Counted from the first letter of the stretch, positions 1-7,505 are shown. The stretch: 11,746 bases of DNA from Candidatus Poseidoniales archaeon (GCA_028821815.1 JAPKEY010000026.1:1-11746); one strand, 5' to 3'. The notes: generated by a model not told the origin, from the letters alone. Made by a program: numbers and translations.

Positions 1-1
1 C

Positions 2-2098
2 CATCAATGTGTTTCCATAAATTTCGGCATTGAGAACACCTACTGGTTCGACTGAGACAATGGACAAAGAGAGGTCCATGACACTCGAAGGGCCACCATT
101 GCTGTCTGTGTCCGTTAGGTATTGAGCGAGTCCGAGTTGAACGCTTCCACCCTCATCATATGACTGAGCGGGGATACTAGACCAGCGAGGCTGACCATTC
201 TCGATCACACTGAACAAAAGTGTGCCTGTGTTAGTGTCTTCGCCATCATTAATTGAGATGCCAAGACCTTGTGGCTGGGGGTTGCCCATATTGTCCCACT
301 GCATTGTTTCGAAGTTGACCTCGATTTCACCGGCGGATGCGTGCCATGCGATAAACGAAGGGTCGCTGCTGGAAATAAGTAAATTGCTCAATTCAGTTTC
401 AGCGTCGCAGACAAGACCTGCGAGGGAGACGCGTTCATTGGTATCCACCTTCACAGTCGGTAGACCAGGGAAGGATGGACAATCGATTGGAGCATTCTCA
501 GGTTGGTTTGGATCGACCACGACTGGAATACCATTCATCAGACTGAAAGCTGTAGACATGGATGACCAATCACTGGTCTGGCCCCGGTTATCTGTAAGAC
601 GTGCACGCACGTCGTAATCACCGCTACCTGCGGTCTGAGCCGGATCGACAATGAACACATATCGCTCGTACGGAGTGCCCGCCTGAGTCAGACTCATGGG
701 GTCAGTCACCCAAGTGCTTTCCCAGATGTTCAAGCCGGAAGGTGATACTTCGAATTCCGGAGTCATCGTCGCCAATGTGTCGACATTGTCGCGCGCATTG
801 CCAGTTACATCGAAGTCGAGTGTGCCGCCACGTGGAATTGCGGTGTTGCCATCTGCGATGGGAGTATCCGCACTCGGGGTGTAATCGTGACCAATCCAGG
901 CATCAAATCGATTGTTGACTACAGGGTCATTCTCACCCTGAGTATTCAACAGACGAATTCGAAATGATTCAAGCCCATTTGGGTCCATGGTTAGTCCAGA
1001 GGTGTCAAATTGTGCGTTAACAGTTTGCGTTTGACCAACGTTGAGGTTATTCAAACTGGTGGCTTGGCCGATAGCATTCTCGGTTGCACCATCAACGTGG
1101 TACAACTGAATGGAGCCGCCTTCAGAGTAATCCTCTGTCCCAGTGTTCGCCACGGTTCCCTCAAGACTCAGAGTTTCTCCAGCAAGAAAGCCTTCGAAGT
1201 TTGAATCATCATTGGTTATGGTCAAATCAGTCACGGACAAATCCATTGGATTCATCGTGGCATCCGTTGCCACGAAGACATCAGCTTGGGTAGAGTGCGG
1301 ACCACCTGTAAGTGCTGCGACGGTGTTGAAGTTCTGTGCTGCAGTTGCCCCGCCATAAGCACGAGCAGTGCTGATGGGTTCTTGCCATGAGGTTGTCACA
1401 GGTGTGTTGGGTGTGAGTTGCAAGGACTGGAATCCGGTGTTACCAGAGTTCAGCAACCACTTCTTAATGACGTTGTGAGGGTGAGTTGTTCCATCGTCAT
1501 AGGTATCAGGACTGGTCTCTTCGGTAATGGCCGATAGAACATATACGGTCACGCTACTGGACGTACCCAAATAGGTGGCTGTCACATCAATATCCATGTT
1601 CGCGCCATTCGCAGTTTGAGTGAGAGAAATAGAATAATCGTTGACGTTCTTCATGTCTCCACCGGATGAAAACTGGCTGTCGTAAGCCGTGTTGCCAGTG
1701 GCAGCTCCGACCGGGTGGTAGGTCCCTGTATTTGCATCTCCGAAGGAAGCGGTTGGAATTCCCGTGCTGTCATACATCACATGACTTCGACGGTTGAGAG
1801 GATCGGGTGGATAGGAACCGCCGGCTTCAAAGTAAGAAAGGTAAGTGAATTCGGAAGGAAAACTCGTTTTCAAGGCATGCATCGATGGCGAACCTCCGTT
1901 CTGGCACGGCGGACACCAATCTGCGCCCACATACTCAGCGAAGACTGAATGACCGGGGCTGGTGGCGAACTGTGGTTCTGCAATCTCCAGCAATTCAGGG
2001 GTTTCATTTTCTTTTTCGCTGAAATTTAAGACACCATTCATCGATACCAAAATCATGATGGTGGCGGTCAGCAAAGTATTCACATAGCGCATGCTCAT
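2..2098 (-). CDS. Secreted thioredoxin-fold (CPPC) protein with beta-sandwich tail, C-terminus cut by window edge
   Basis: This frame is open on the minus strand from ATG at 2098 to the left edge: 699 codons, no stop, C-terminus missing. Residues 4-25 are a hydrophobic signal or anchor segment, so export is expected. A thioredoxin-like domain follows, with the redox motif GADWCPPCQ (C62, C65) and a cis-proline-type loop TGIPTASFGD near 115. This predicts a thiol-disulfide oxidoreductase acting outside the cytoplasm. From about residue 286 to 395 there is a CARDB-like beta-sandwich (LSVTDLTIT, then LEGTVANTGTEDY). Further Ig-like segments follow (VRARLTDNRGQTSDW near 490; IPAQSYDEGGSVQL near 650). 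C540 and C564 could form a structural disulfide. A strong SD precedes the start, but only 3 bases from ATG 2098; the second in-frame ATG at 2092 has better spacing (9) and may be the real start. The fold assignment is from motifs; substrate is unknown. Composition (Thr, Ser, Asp, Asn rich) fits a surface protein. Confidence 0.85.
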   Translation of the reverse strand, partial: MSMRYVNTLLTATIMILVSMNGVLNFSEKENETPELLEIAEPQFATSPGHSVFAEYVGADWCPPCQNGGSPSMHALKTSFPSEFTYLSYFEAGGSYPPDPLNRRSHVMYDSTGIPTASFGDANTGTYHPVGAATGNTAYDSQFSSGGDMKNVNDYSISLTQTANGANMDIDVTATYLGTSSSVTVYVLSAITEETSPDTYDDGTTHPHNVIKKWLLNSGNTGFQSLQLTPNTPVTTSWQEPISTARAYGGATAAQNFNTVAALTGGPHSTQADVFVATDATMNPMDLSVTDLTITNDDSNFEGFLAGETLSLEGTVANTGTEDYSEGGSIQLYHVDGATENAIGQATSLNNLNVGQTQTVNAQFDTSGLTMDPNGLESFRIRLLNTQGENDPVVNNRFDAWIGHDYTPSADTPIADGNTAIPRGGTLDFDVTGNARDNVDTLATMTPEFEVSPSGLNIWESTWVTDPMSLTQAGTPYERYVFIVDPAQTAGSGDYDVRARLTDNRGQTSDWSSMSTAFSLMNGIPVVVDPNQPENAPIDCPSFPGLPTVKVDTNERVSLAGLVCDAETELSNLLISSSDPSFIAWHASAGEIEVNFETMQWDNMGNPQPQGLGISINDGEDTNTGTLLFSVIENGQPRWSSIPAQSYDEGGSVQLGLAQYLTDTDSNGGPSSVMDLSLSIVSVEPVGVLNAEIYGNTLM

Positions 2099-2101
2099 GG
2101 T

Positions 2102-2118
2102 TCCTCCTGTAAGGAGGA
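2102..2118 (-). promoter_or_regulatory. Perfect 7-bp hairpin with 3-nt loop that buries the Shine-Dalgarno of the exported thioredoxin-like gene
   Basis: On the minus-strand transcript the leader reads TCCTCCT, TAC, AGGAGGA, then ACC and the ATG at 2098. The two 7-base arms are exact complements around a 3-base loop. The second arm is the whole Shine-Dalgarno of the gene and the first arm is effectively an anti-SD copy. When folded, the ribosome site would be closed. The base pairing is seen directly; regulation (thermosensor, ligand, or opening by a translating ribosome) is inference. Confidence 0.6.
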
Positions 2119-2130
2119 TGCTATTAAAAC

Positions 2131-2143
2131 ACCCCACAGGGGT
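2131..2143 (-). promoter_or_regulatory. Second small hairpin in the same leader
   Basis: ACCCC and GGGGT flank a 3-base spacer, making a perfect 5-bp GC-rich stem 12 bases upstream of the SD hairpin in the leader of the exported thioredoxin-like gene. Together the two stems give the leader a structured 5' region. It could also be a protein-binding dyad if transcription starts downstream of it. Function is not established. Confidence 0.35.
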
Positions 2144-2261
2144 CACTTTCGCAATAATGGGTAAATCTGATAATTATGGGCGAAAAGGAATATTCGATAT
2201 ATCGATTGAAAGCGTTGACCTTTAGCGATTGATTCAAGTCCAATCATTTAGCCGAACAACT
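2144..2261. promoter_or_regulatory. Divergent promoter region with a 12-bp palindrome containing a TATA-like core
   Basis: This stretch lies between the divergently transcribed exported-protein gene and aceE. TCGATATATCGA at 2194-2205 is a perfect palindrome with an AT-rich core. It sits about 70-80 bases upstream of the aceE ATG, so it could be an archaeal TATA element giving a leader of roughly 50 bases, or an operator overlapping one. On the minus strand, an AT-rich block at about 2171-2177 (ATAATTA) is a candidate TATA element for the exported-protein gene. No promoter is proven; these are positional and compositional guesses. Confidence 0.35.
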
Positions 2262-2275
2262 GAGGAGACAGTGGT

Positions 2276-4945
2276 ATGGTCGATGCTGACTACCGAAGCG
2301 CACTTCCTGATCCCGACGAAGGGGAAACAGAAGAATGGCGTGAGTCAGTTCTCTCTGTCGAGGAAAATCTTGGGGCTGCTCGGGCACGTTATCTATTGCA
2401 AGAAGCAGTAACTGCAGCAAATTCGGTCGGTGTTCCAGTAGGTGAATTAACACAAACCGCATACGTCAATACGATTCATCCTGATGATCAACCCACCTAC
2501 CCTGGAAACCTGCAAATGGAAGGGAACATTCTCGATGTGATTCGTTGGAATGCAATGATGATGGTGACTCGTGGAAACAAATACTTCGAAGGTATTGGAG
2601 GACATATCTCGACCTATGCGAGTACTGCGCATTTATGGGAGGTTGGTTTGAATCACTTCTTCAGAGGTAAAGGTGGTGAAGGGAATGGCGATCACGTCTA
2701 TTGGCAGGGACATGCGAGCCCTGGTTTGTATGCCCGAGCTTGGATGGAAGGTAGAATGGATGAAGCAAGAATGGAAAATTTCCGTCAAGAGGCTTTCAAG
2801 AAAGGTTTGTCCTCATACCCCCATCCCCGCCTGATGCCCGATTATTGGGAATACCCTTGTGTAAGCATGGGTCTAGGAGCCATGACGGCGATTCGGCAAG
2901 CTCGTTTCAATCGCTATCTTCACAATCGTGATTTGGTTGATACCTCACAAAGTACATCTTGGTATTTCATGGGTGATGGAGAATCCGATGAACCTGAATC
3001 ACTCTCAGAACTAACACTTGCATCCCGTGAAAAATTAGACAATATTGTGATGGTCATCAACTGCAACTTGCAGCGACTGGATGGGCCCGTGAGAGGAAAT
3101 GGCAAGATTGTGCAAGAACTTGCAGCACGATTTACAGGGGCGGGTTGGAATGTTATCAAATGCCTATGGGGTTCATCTTGGGATGACTTATTTGCCAGAG
3201 ATATTGAGGGGATATTGGCTGCACGGCTTGAAGCGCTTGCTGATGGTGATGAGCAGAGAATCATGACTGGTGACGGAGCGATGATTCGTTCCGATTTGTT
3301 CAACACGTCGGAACTTGCCGCAATGGTCTCACATCTATCAGATTCCGATTTGGAAGCATTAACCAATGATGTGGGTGGGCATGATCCAGTCAAAATTTAT
3401 ACCGCCTATTCAGCCGCAAGAGGACACAAGGGGCGGCCAACTGTTGTCCTTGCAAGGACCATCAAAGGGTGGGGTTTAGGGCCCTCGTTTGCAGGAAGAA
3501 ACTCGACCCATGGCAAAAAGAAAGCTGACCAAAATGTGTTGCAATTCATGCGAGACGATATGGGGTTGACATTTGGTGATAGTGAACTAGAGAATTTGCC
3601 GTACCTTCAACCTGGAAATTATCCAGATGAAGTCAACTATTTACTCCAACAGCGTGAACAACTGGGTGGATTTTTACCCGAACGCCGAAACCAAAAAATG
3701 GGGATTTCTACCCCGACAAATGAGGCGTATGCGGAATTCGATGATGGTACCAAGGGTAATCTCAAAGTCAGCACAACCATGGTTTTTGTTCGGTTGATGC
3801 GGAGTTTGATGAAAGCGGATGGGTTTGGCAAACATGTTGTTCCAATCGTTCCCGATGAGGCGAGAACATTCGGCATGGACCCACTGTTCAACGAATTTGG
3901 AATCTATGCACCGGATGGGCAACTGTACAAACCCGTCGATCATTCTGTATTGATGAAATACAAAGAAAGTAAGAGTGGTCAAATTCTCGAAGAAGGTATC
4001 AACGAAGCGGGTGCAATGTCGACATTTATTGCCAGTGGAACTTCATATTCAACACAGGGTTGTGCCACGATTCCATTCTACATCTACTACTCAATGTTCG
4101 GATTCCAGCGTGTAGCCGATTTGATTTGGTCTGCAGCAGATAGCCGTGCGCGAGGATTCCTAATCGGTGCAACTGCGGGTCGGACCACCCTCAATGGTGA
4201 AGGTTTGCAGCATCAAGATGGGCATTCACATTTGATGGCGGTGACCAATCCTGCCGTACGTGCATGGGATCCTGCGTATGCCTACGAATTAGCAACGATT
4301 ATCAAGCATGGAATCGAAGAAATGTGCAATGATGAAAAAGATGTTATTCACTACATCACTGTCTACAACGAAAATCACTCGATGCCCCCCAAGCCAAATG
4401 GTGTGGATGAAGGTATCATCCGAGGCCTATATCGCATCAGTGGAAAAGATGATGCTAAAGTCAGAATATTGGGTTCCGGACCGATCATGCTACAGGTTGA
4501 ACGGGCTGCGAAAATACTCGCAGAACTCAATATTTCATGCGAGATTTGGTCGGTCACATCCTATGGTGAACTTCGCCGTGATGCTGCGAGTGCTGAAAGA
4601 TGGAATCGACTTCACCCTTCAGAGAATACTCGTTCATCCTGGGTTACTGATCACTTGGATGATAGTGTGGGGACGACTGTGGCGGTAAGTGACAACATGA
4701 TGGCTGTTCCCGATTTAATTCGGCAGTGGGTCTCTGGTGATTATGTGGTACTAGGCACCGATGGTTTTGGTCGTTCAGATACACGTGAGGCTCTTCGACG
4801 ATTCTTTGAAATCGATGCTGAACATATCGTACTCGCTACTCTATCCTCTCTGGTACGACGCGGTGAAATCGAAAGTGGTGTCTATGATGATGCTGTGAAG
4901 AATTTGGGTATTTCATTGAAACGAGATGATATCACATTGATTTAG
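2276..4945 (+). CDS. aceE: Pyruvate dehydrogenase E1 component, homodimeric type
   Basis: 889 residues, close to the bacterial AceE (887 in E. coli), and collinear end to end. It catalyses thiamine-diphosphate-dependent decarboxylation of pyruvate and reductive acetylation of the E2 lipoyl domain, feeding acetyl-CoA formation in the cytoplasm. The TPP/Mg motif is intact: GDG at 233-235 and NCN at 262-264. Counterparts of the E. coli active-site residues are present: H110 (GGH), H146 (YWQGHASPG), H412 (NSTHGKK), E577 (EGINEAGA), and the QHQDGHSH segment around 646-652. The acidic N-terminal segment (about 1-50), which in the family docks to E2, is kept, arguing for use in a complex. The start is fixed by a GAGGAGA site at 2262-2268, 7 bases before ATG. 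No E2 or E3 gene lies in this window. Its last 14 bases overlap the end of the opposing deacetylase gene. Homodimeric E1 is typical of bacteria and unusual in archaea, so past lateral transfer is a reasonable inference. Confidence 0.97.
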   Translation: MVDADYRSALPDPDEGETEEWRESVLSVEENLGAARARYLLQEAVTAANSVGVPVGELTQTAYVNTIHPDDQPTYPGNLQMEGNILDVIRWNAMMMVTRGNKYFEGIGGHISTYASTAHLWEVGLNHFFRGKGGEGNGDHVYWQGHASPGLYARAWMEGRMDEARMENFRQEAFKKGLSSYPHPRLMPDYWEYPCVSMGLGAMTAIRQARFNRYLHNRDLVDTSQSTSWYFMGDGESDEPESLSELTLASREKLDNIVMVINCNLQRLDGPVRGNGKIVQELAARFTGAGWNVIKCLWGSSWDDLFARDIEGILAARLEALADGDEQRIMTGDGAMIRSDLFNTSELAAMVSHLSDSDLEALTNDVGGHDPVKIYTAYSAARGHKGRPTVVLARTIKGWGLGPSFAGRNSTHGKKKADQNVLQFMRDDMGLTFGDSELENLPYLQPGNYPDEVNYLLQQREQLGGFLPERRNQKMGISTPTNEAYAEFDDGTKGNLKVSTTMVFVRLMRSLMKADGFGKHVVPIVPDEARTFGMDPLFNEFGIYAPDGQLYKPVDHSVLMKYKESKSGQILEEGINEAGAMSTFIASGTSYSTQGCATIPFYIYYSMFGFQRVADLIWSAADSRARGFLIGATAGRTTLNGEGLQHQDGHSHLMAVTNPAVRAWDPAYAYELATIIKHGIEEMCNDEKDVIHYITVYNENHSMPPKPNGVDEGIIRGLYRISGKDDAKVRILGSGPIMLQVERAAKILAELNISCEIWSVTSYGELRRDAASAERWNRLHPSENTRSSWVTDHLDDSVGTTVAVSDNMMAVPDLIRQWVSGDYVVLGTDGFGRSDTREALRRFFEIDAEHIVLATLSSLVRRGEIESGVYDDAVKNLGISLKRDDITLI

Positions 4946-5702
4946 CCAGTGGTGGTTTCCAGCGGCCCGATTTTCGTTCATGATCGAGAAGGTGCCAATA
5001 GAGTGTAATGGTTTCCCCGATTTCGGGATTATTGGTTACTGAAACTGAATTTCTTTTCCACGCCTTTCTTGCTGGTATCGAAAATGGAAATAGACTTAGC
5101 GCCGGCCCGCAAGCAGGCCCAATGCTTGTGGTCAACCAAGGGCGTTCAATGACTCCACATTGCTCCATTGATTGCTGTACCTTCGACCAATTACCCCCCA
5201 TTTTCCGATTGACCCATCGCGACGGATTTACCGAGGAATCCAAGCGGAATCCCGCAGCGGCCAAGGGACCGGCCATCCAAGTTGAGATGTAACCACCAGG
5301 TGCCCTAAACCAAGGGCGCCAAGAATCTCCGGCATATGCTGAAATTCGGTCTCTGGCAGCGGTCAACATCTCTGTAAAACCAACGATATCTTCTGGCCAT
5401 GCAGACCAACAACGATGACCCCATCCGTGACAGGCAATGAGGATATTTGGCATCGACAACAAAGTGTCCAGTCGTTTGGTGAACTCGGGACAATCCAACT
5501 GTTCGGCAATTAGAAAAATAGTGGTTTCAGGGCCGCGGCTGGCCCATTGTATGAAGTGGTCGGTCGCACTCAATAGGCGACTCGATGCTTGATAGCCTTC
5601 TGTTCGCCATTCTGGCATAGGAACGGAGGAACGATGTGGATGTCCACGTTTCGAGGGGAGGTGAATCACATCATCTGTGTCAACACTCAACCATGATGTC
5701 AT
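4932..5702 (-). CDS. Polysaccharide deacetylase (NodB homology) family protein, cytoplasmic
   Basis: 256 residues from ATG 5702. Metal-dependent de-N-acetylase or related carbohydrate-esterase-4 fold. Family motifs in order: SVDTDD (D8, D10, D11; motif 1 aspartates), HGWGH (H92 and H96, the zinc-binding H-x3-H), RAPGGY (R133, P135), LDSS (155-157) and YWHLLDH (H237 as candidate catalytic histidine). No signal peptide or membrane segment, so the substrate should be cytoplasmic, such as a nucleotide-sugar or lipid-linked precursor, rather than wall polymer. The frame extends back to 5741, but 5702 is preferred: its ATG overlaps the upstream GNAT stop as ATGA, a GGAGG site lies 7 bases upstream, and the protein then begins right at motif 1. 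It is the last gene of a three-gene minus-strand run and ends 14 bases inside the 3' end of aceE. Exact substrate unknown. Confidence 0.88.
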   Translation of the reverse strand: MTSWLSVDTDDVIHLPSKRGHPHRSSVPMPEWRTEGYQASSRLLSATDHFIQWASRGPETTIFLIAEQLDCPEFTKRLDTLLSMPNILIACHGWGHRCWSAWPEDIVGFTEMLTAARDRISAYAGDSWRPWFRAPGGYISTWMAGPLAAAGFRLDSSVNPSRWVNRKMGGNWSKVQQSMEQCGVIERPWLTTSIGPACGPALSLFPFSIPARKAWKRNSVSVTNNPEIGETITLYWHLLDHERKSGRWKPPLAKSM

Positions 5703-6268
5703 TTTGAATCCTCCAATGGCAAACGAGGGATTAGCCAACAATGGTGCAGAATCGATTGCCCTGCAACTTCAACCTCGATTTGATTGTCCAAACGGTGACC
5801 TTGCCACCTTTGAATTGCTGATTCAGCAGTTCGTACACCTGCTATATTAGCTGGATTAACTCCAATTTCAACCGATGTCAAACCGCTGCGTCCAATCCAA
5901 GTGAGAACTGCATCGATTGACTGGCCTGCGAGACCTTTCTGTTGATAATCCGGTCTAACCCAATATCCCATATTCCAATGCCCAATGACCAGATGGGGGG
6001 TGTAATCGAGCGCAATCAATCCAGCAATCTCCCCTGAATACTGGATTATCCAATGATAGGAAAGGCCGCCTGCTCCAAAGCGTTCAACCTCTTGGAGATA
6101 ATCTTCCACTTGCACTGGAATGGGTTCATCCAATTCAAGCCAAGGCATCGCCTGGTAAATTTCATTTCCACTCTCATTGATAGCTTCAATAAGCGAAGGA
6201 AGATGATCTGGTGTCGCTGGTATTAAACGTAAATTAATGTCGCACTCAATCGAAGTTATTGGGCGCAC
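5699..6268 (-). CDS. GNAT-family N-acetyltransferase (RimJ/RimL-like)
   Basis: 189 residues from a GTG start. It begins with the typical domain entry INLRLIPATPDH (11-22) and carries the central beta-strand and acetyl-CoA region: GYWVRPDYQQKGLAGQ (101-116), matching motif A Q/R-x-x-G-x-G/A, then VEIGVNPANIAGVRTAES (133-150), in which N138 matches the conserved asparagine of RimJ/RimL-like enzymes. It should transfer acetyl from acetyl-CoA to an amine: a protein N-terminus, an amino sugar or a small molecule. The start is uncertain: GTG 6268 has no clear SD, and the nearest upstream ATG is out of frame. Its stop overlaps the deacetylase ATG by 4 bases, so the two are coupled, and it lies 32 bases downstream of the zinc-ribbon gene. 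Family is secure; substrate is not visible. Confidence 0.88.
   Translation of the reverse strand: MRPITSIECDINLRLIPATPDHLPSLIEAINESGNEIYQAMPWLELDEPIPVQVEDYLQEVERFGAGGLSYHWIIQYSGEIAGLIALDYTPHLVIGHWNMGYWVRPDYQQKGLAGQSIDAVLTWIGRSGLTSVEIGVNPANIAGVRTAESAIQRWQGHRLDNQIEVEVAGQSILHHCWLIPRLPLEDSK
5710..5714 (-). promoter_or_regulatory. Shine-Dalgarno that fixes the deacetylase start
   Basis: GGAGG on the minus strand, 7 bases before ATG 5702 and inside the last codons of the GNAT gene. With the ATGA stop/start overlap it supports translational coupling of the two genes and argues against the longer start at 5741. Confidence 0.7.
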
Positions 6269-6300
6269 AATGGACCCATGTGTTGGAGGGGTTTATGCCT

Positions 6301-7359
6301 TCAGGCGAGAAGATGTTGGACTGCCTTAGCAACTTCAGGAGAATCAGGATGTTGGCTACGTGCTGCTTCAATCATACGTCGCATGACTTCTTCTTGCTCA
6401 AATTTCTTTAGCAATACACCAATATGGAACACGAGATCTACACGTTCGCCAAGATGTGGACCAAGGGACAACAATGTTCTCTTTGAAGTGGCAATGTCTC
6501 CGCTCTTTGCAGATTCCATTGCATCTCGCAACGTCTTACGCACCGTGGTATCATCCCAGGCATCTGATTGAGGCCACGGCCATATTCCAACTGATGTCGG
6601 TACAGGGATACTGGCTGATGGCTCTGGGGTAACTGGAGCGGGCGGGGTAACTGGAACTGTTGGTGTTACTGGGACTTGAGGAATCGCTGGAATTTGGGGG
6701 ATCGCAGGAATTGCTAGGGGTTCAACGGGTTGTACCGATGCTGTTGGTTCGGATTCTGGAGATGGTAAGGGTTCAGTATGGACAATACTTTCTGTCACAT
6801 CAGGAATTGAAGAGGCGGAGCTTACCGGTTCAACATCTTCACTTTCTGTCATTTCGACTAGTTTGACAACGGGAGCAGTGTATTCCTCTTCCTTGTAGGT
6901 TAAATCAGGGCCGTCACCTGTGTCGAATTTTGTGACGTTTTTTGGTACATCTGCTGCGGTGAGAACATATTCATCATCCTCTTTTTCCTGTTGCCCCTTG
7001 ACTCTGGCAACCTGTTGTGGAGCATCGAACTGATGATCCATCGATGCCGATTGATCTACCTCAACCAAACCATCTTCATCGTAAGGAGATACTTCGACGG
7101 TCATGTCGTCCATCGAAAATGAATGACTTGTCCAATCGACCATGGGCGCGTCTTCATCAGTGTCTTCCTCTTCTTCAAGAAGGGCATCAAATAATCCACC
7201 ACTTTCCTCTTCAGTAATTTCAGAAACAGTTTGACGGTGGGCAGCAACCGTAAATTCATAGTAACAACGGGTACAGGATTTGGCATCCTTGGCACTCACC
7301 AATTGGCAAAGAGGGCAGATTTGGCCATCCACCTCTTTCTTCCGCTTACGGCCAAACAT
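6301..7359 (-). CDS. Zinc-ribbon protein with acidic disordered middle, Pro-rich linker and helical C-terminus
   Basis: 352 residues, not recognised as a named protein. The N-terminus is basic (MFGRKRKKE) and followed by a four-cysteine zinc ribbon, CPLC (C15, C18) and CTRC (C29, C32). Residues about 45-210 are strongly acidic and Ser/Thr rich with little expected fold. Residues 216-245 are a proline repeat of the type AIPQIP and PVTP. The last 90 or so residues are rich in predicted helix (TTVRKTLRDAMESAKSGD, then VFHIGVLLKKFEQEEVMRRM) and look like a small TPR-like helical bundle. There is no membrane segment. The architecture, two folded ends joined by a flexible tether, suggests an adaptor or scaffold binding nucleic acid or protein; that is inference. 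Upstream GGGTGGGG lies very close to ATG (2 bases), a weak SD. It is probably the first gene of the run ahead of the GNAT and deacetylase genes. Confidence 0.8.
   Translation of the reverse strand: MFGRKRKKEVDGQICPLCQLVSAKDAKSCTRCYYEFTVAAHRQTVSEITEEESGGLFDALLEEEEDTDEDAPMVDWTSHSFSMDDMTVEVSPYDEDGLVEVDQSASMDHQFDAPQQVARVKGQQEKEDDEYVLTAADVPKNVTKFDTGDGPDLTYKEEEYTAPVVKLVEMTESEDVEPVSSASSIPDVTESIVHTEPLPSPESEPTASVQPVEPLAIPAIPQIPAIPQVPVTPTVPVTPPAPVTPEPSASIPVPTSVGIWPWPQSDAWDDTTVRKTLRDAMESAKSGDIATSKRTLLSLGPHLGERVDLVFHIGVLLKKFEQEEVMRRMIEAARSQHPDSPEVAKAVQHLLA
6625..6714 (-). repeat. Coding repeat for the proline-rich linker of the zinc-ribbon protein
   Basis: The encoded segment (residues 216-245) alternates in units of three, AIP/QIP first and then PVTP/TVP units, ending at PAPVTP. 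Proline falls at every third residue through most of it. This gives a stiff extended tether between the acidic region and the helical C-terminal domain. Copy number is likely to vary between strains. Confidence 0.65.
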
Positions 7360-7505
7360 TGCCCCACCCTAAATGAGGGCGCTCACAATTACTGTATAAG
7401 ATTCGCTGCCCCCCGCTTGGAGACTACACGGTTCAATGAGTTGGTCTGAAAGGGGCCAACGAAGAGGTGGGAGGGTCCAAAGGTAGCCGAGTATCAGGCC
7501 TGAAC
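7360..7505. promoter_or_regulatory. Divergent intergenic region between the zinc-ribbon and helicase genes
   Basis: 146 bases between opposed genes, shrinking to 107 if the helicase starts at GTG 7467. The only TATA-like element seen is GTATAAG at about 7394-7400, oriented for the helicase. It would place a start site near 7420-7425. No SD of note precedes ATG 7506. No inverted repeat longer than a few bases was noticed. Confidence 0.3.

Noticed and set aside
222..1948. Several plus-strand ORFs of 60-131 codons
   Set aside because: All lie opposite the continuous 699-codon minus-strand frame, which has signal peptide, CPPC and beta-domain motifs; the plus-strand readings have no family features.
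2118..2225. A 35-codon plus-strand ORF preceded by AAGGAGG
   Set aside because: The SD-like sequence touches the ATG with no spacing, so it could not serve that start, and it is explained as one arm of the minus-strand hairpin.
2920..3982. Minus-strand ORFs of 84-157 codons inside aceE
   Set aside because: They are antisense to the well-conserved AceE and Ser/Arg-rich without recognisable motifs.
4946..4990. Possible terminator after aceE
   Set aside because: No T-rich tract or stable stem was seen, and the stretch is coding on the other strand.
5703..5741. Longer start of the deacetylase at 5741
   Set aside because: It would overlap the GNAT gene by 43 bases, whereas ATG 5702 has a GGAGG at 7 bases, an ATGA overlap and begins at motif 1.
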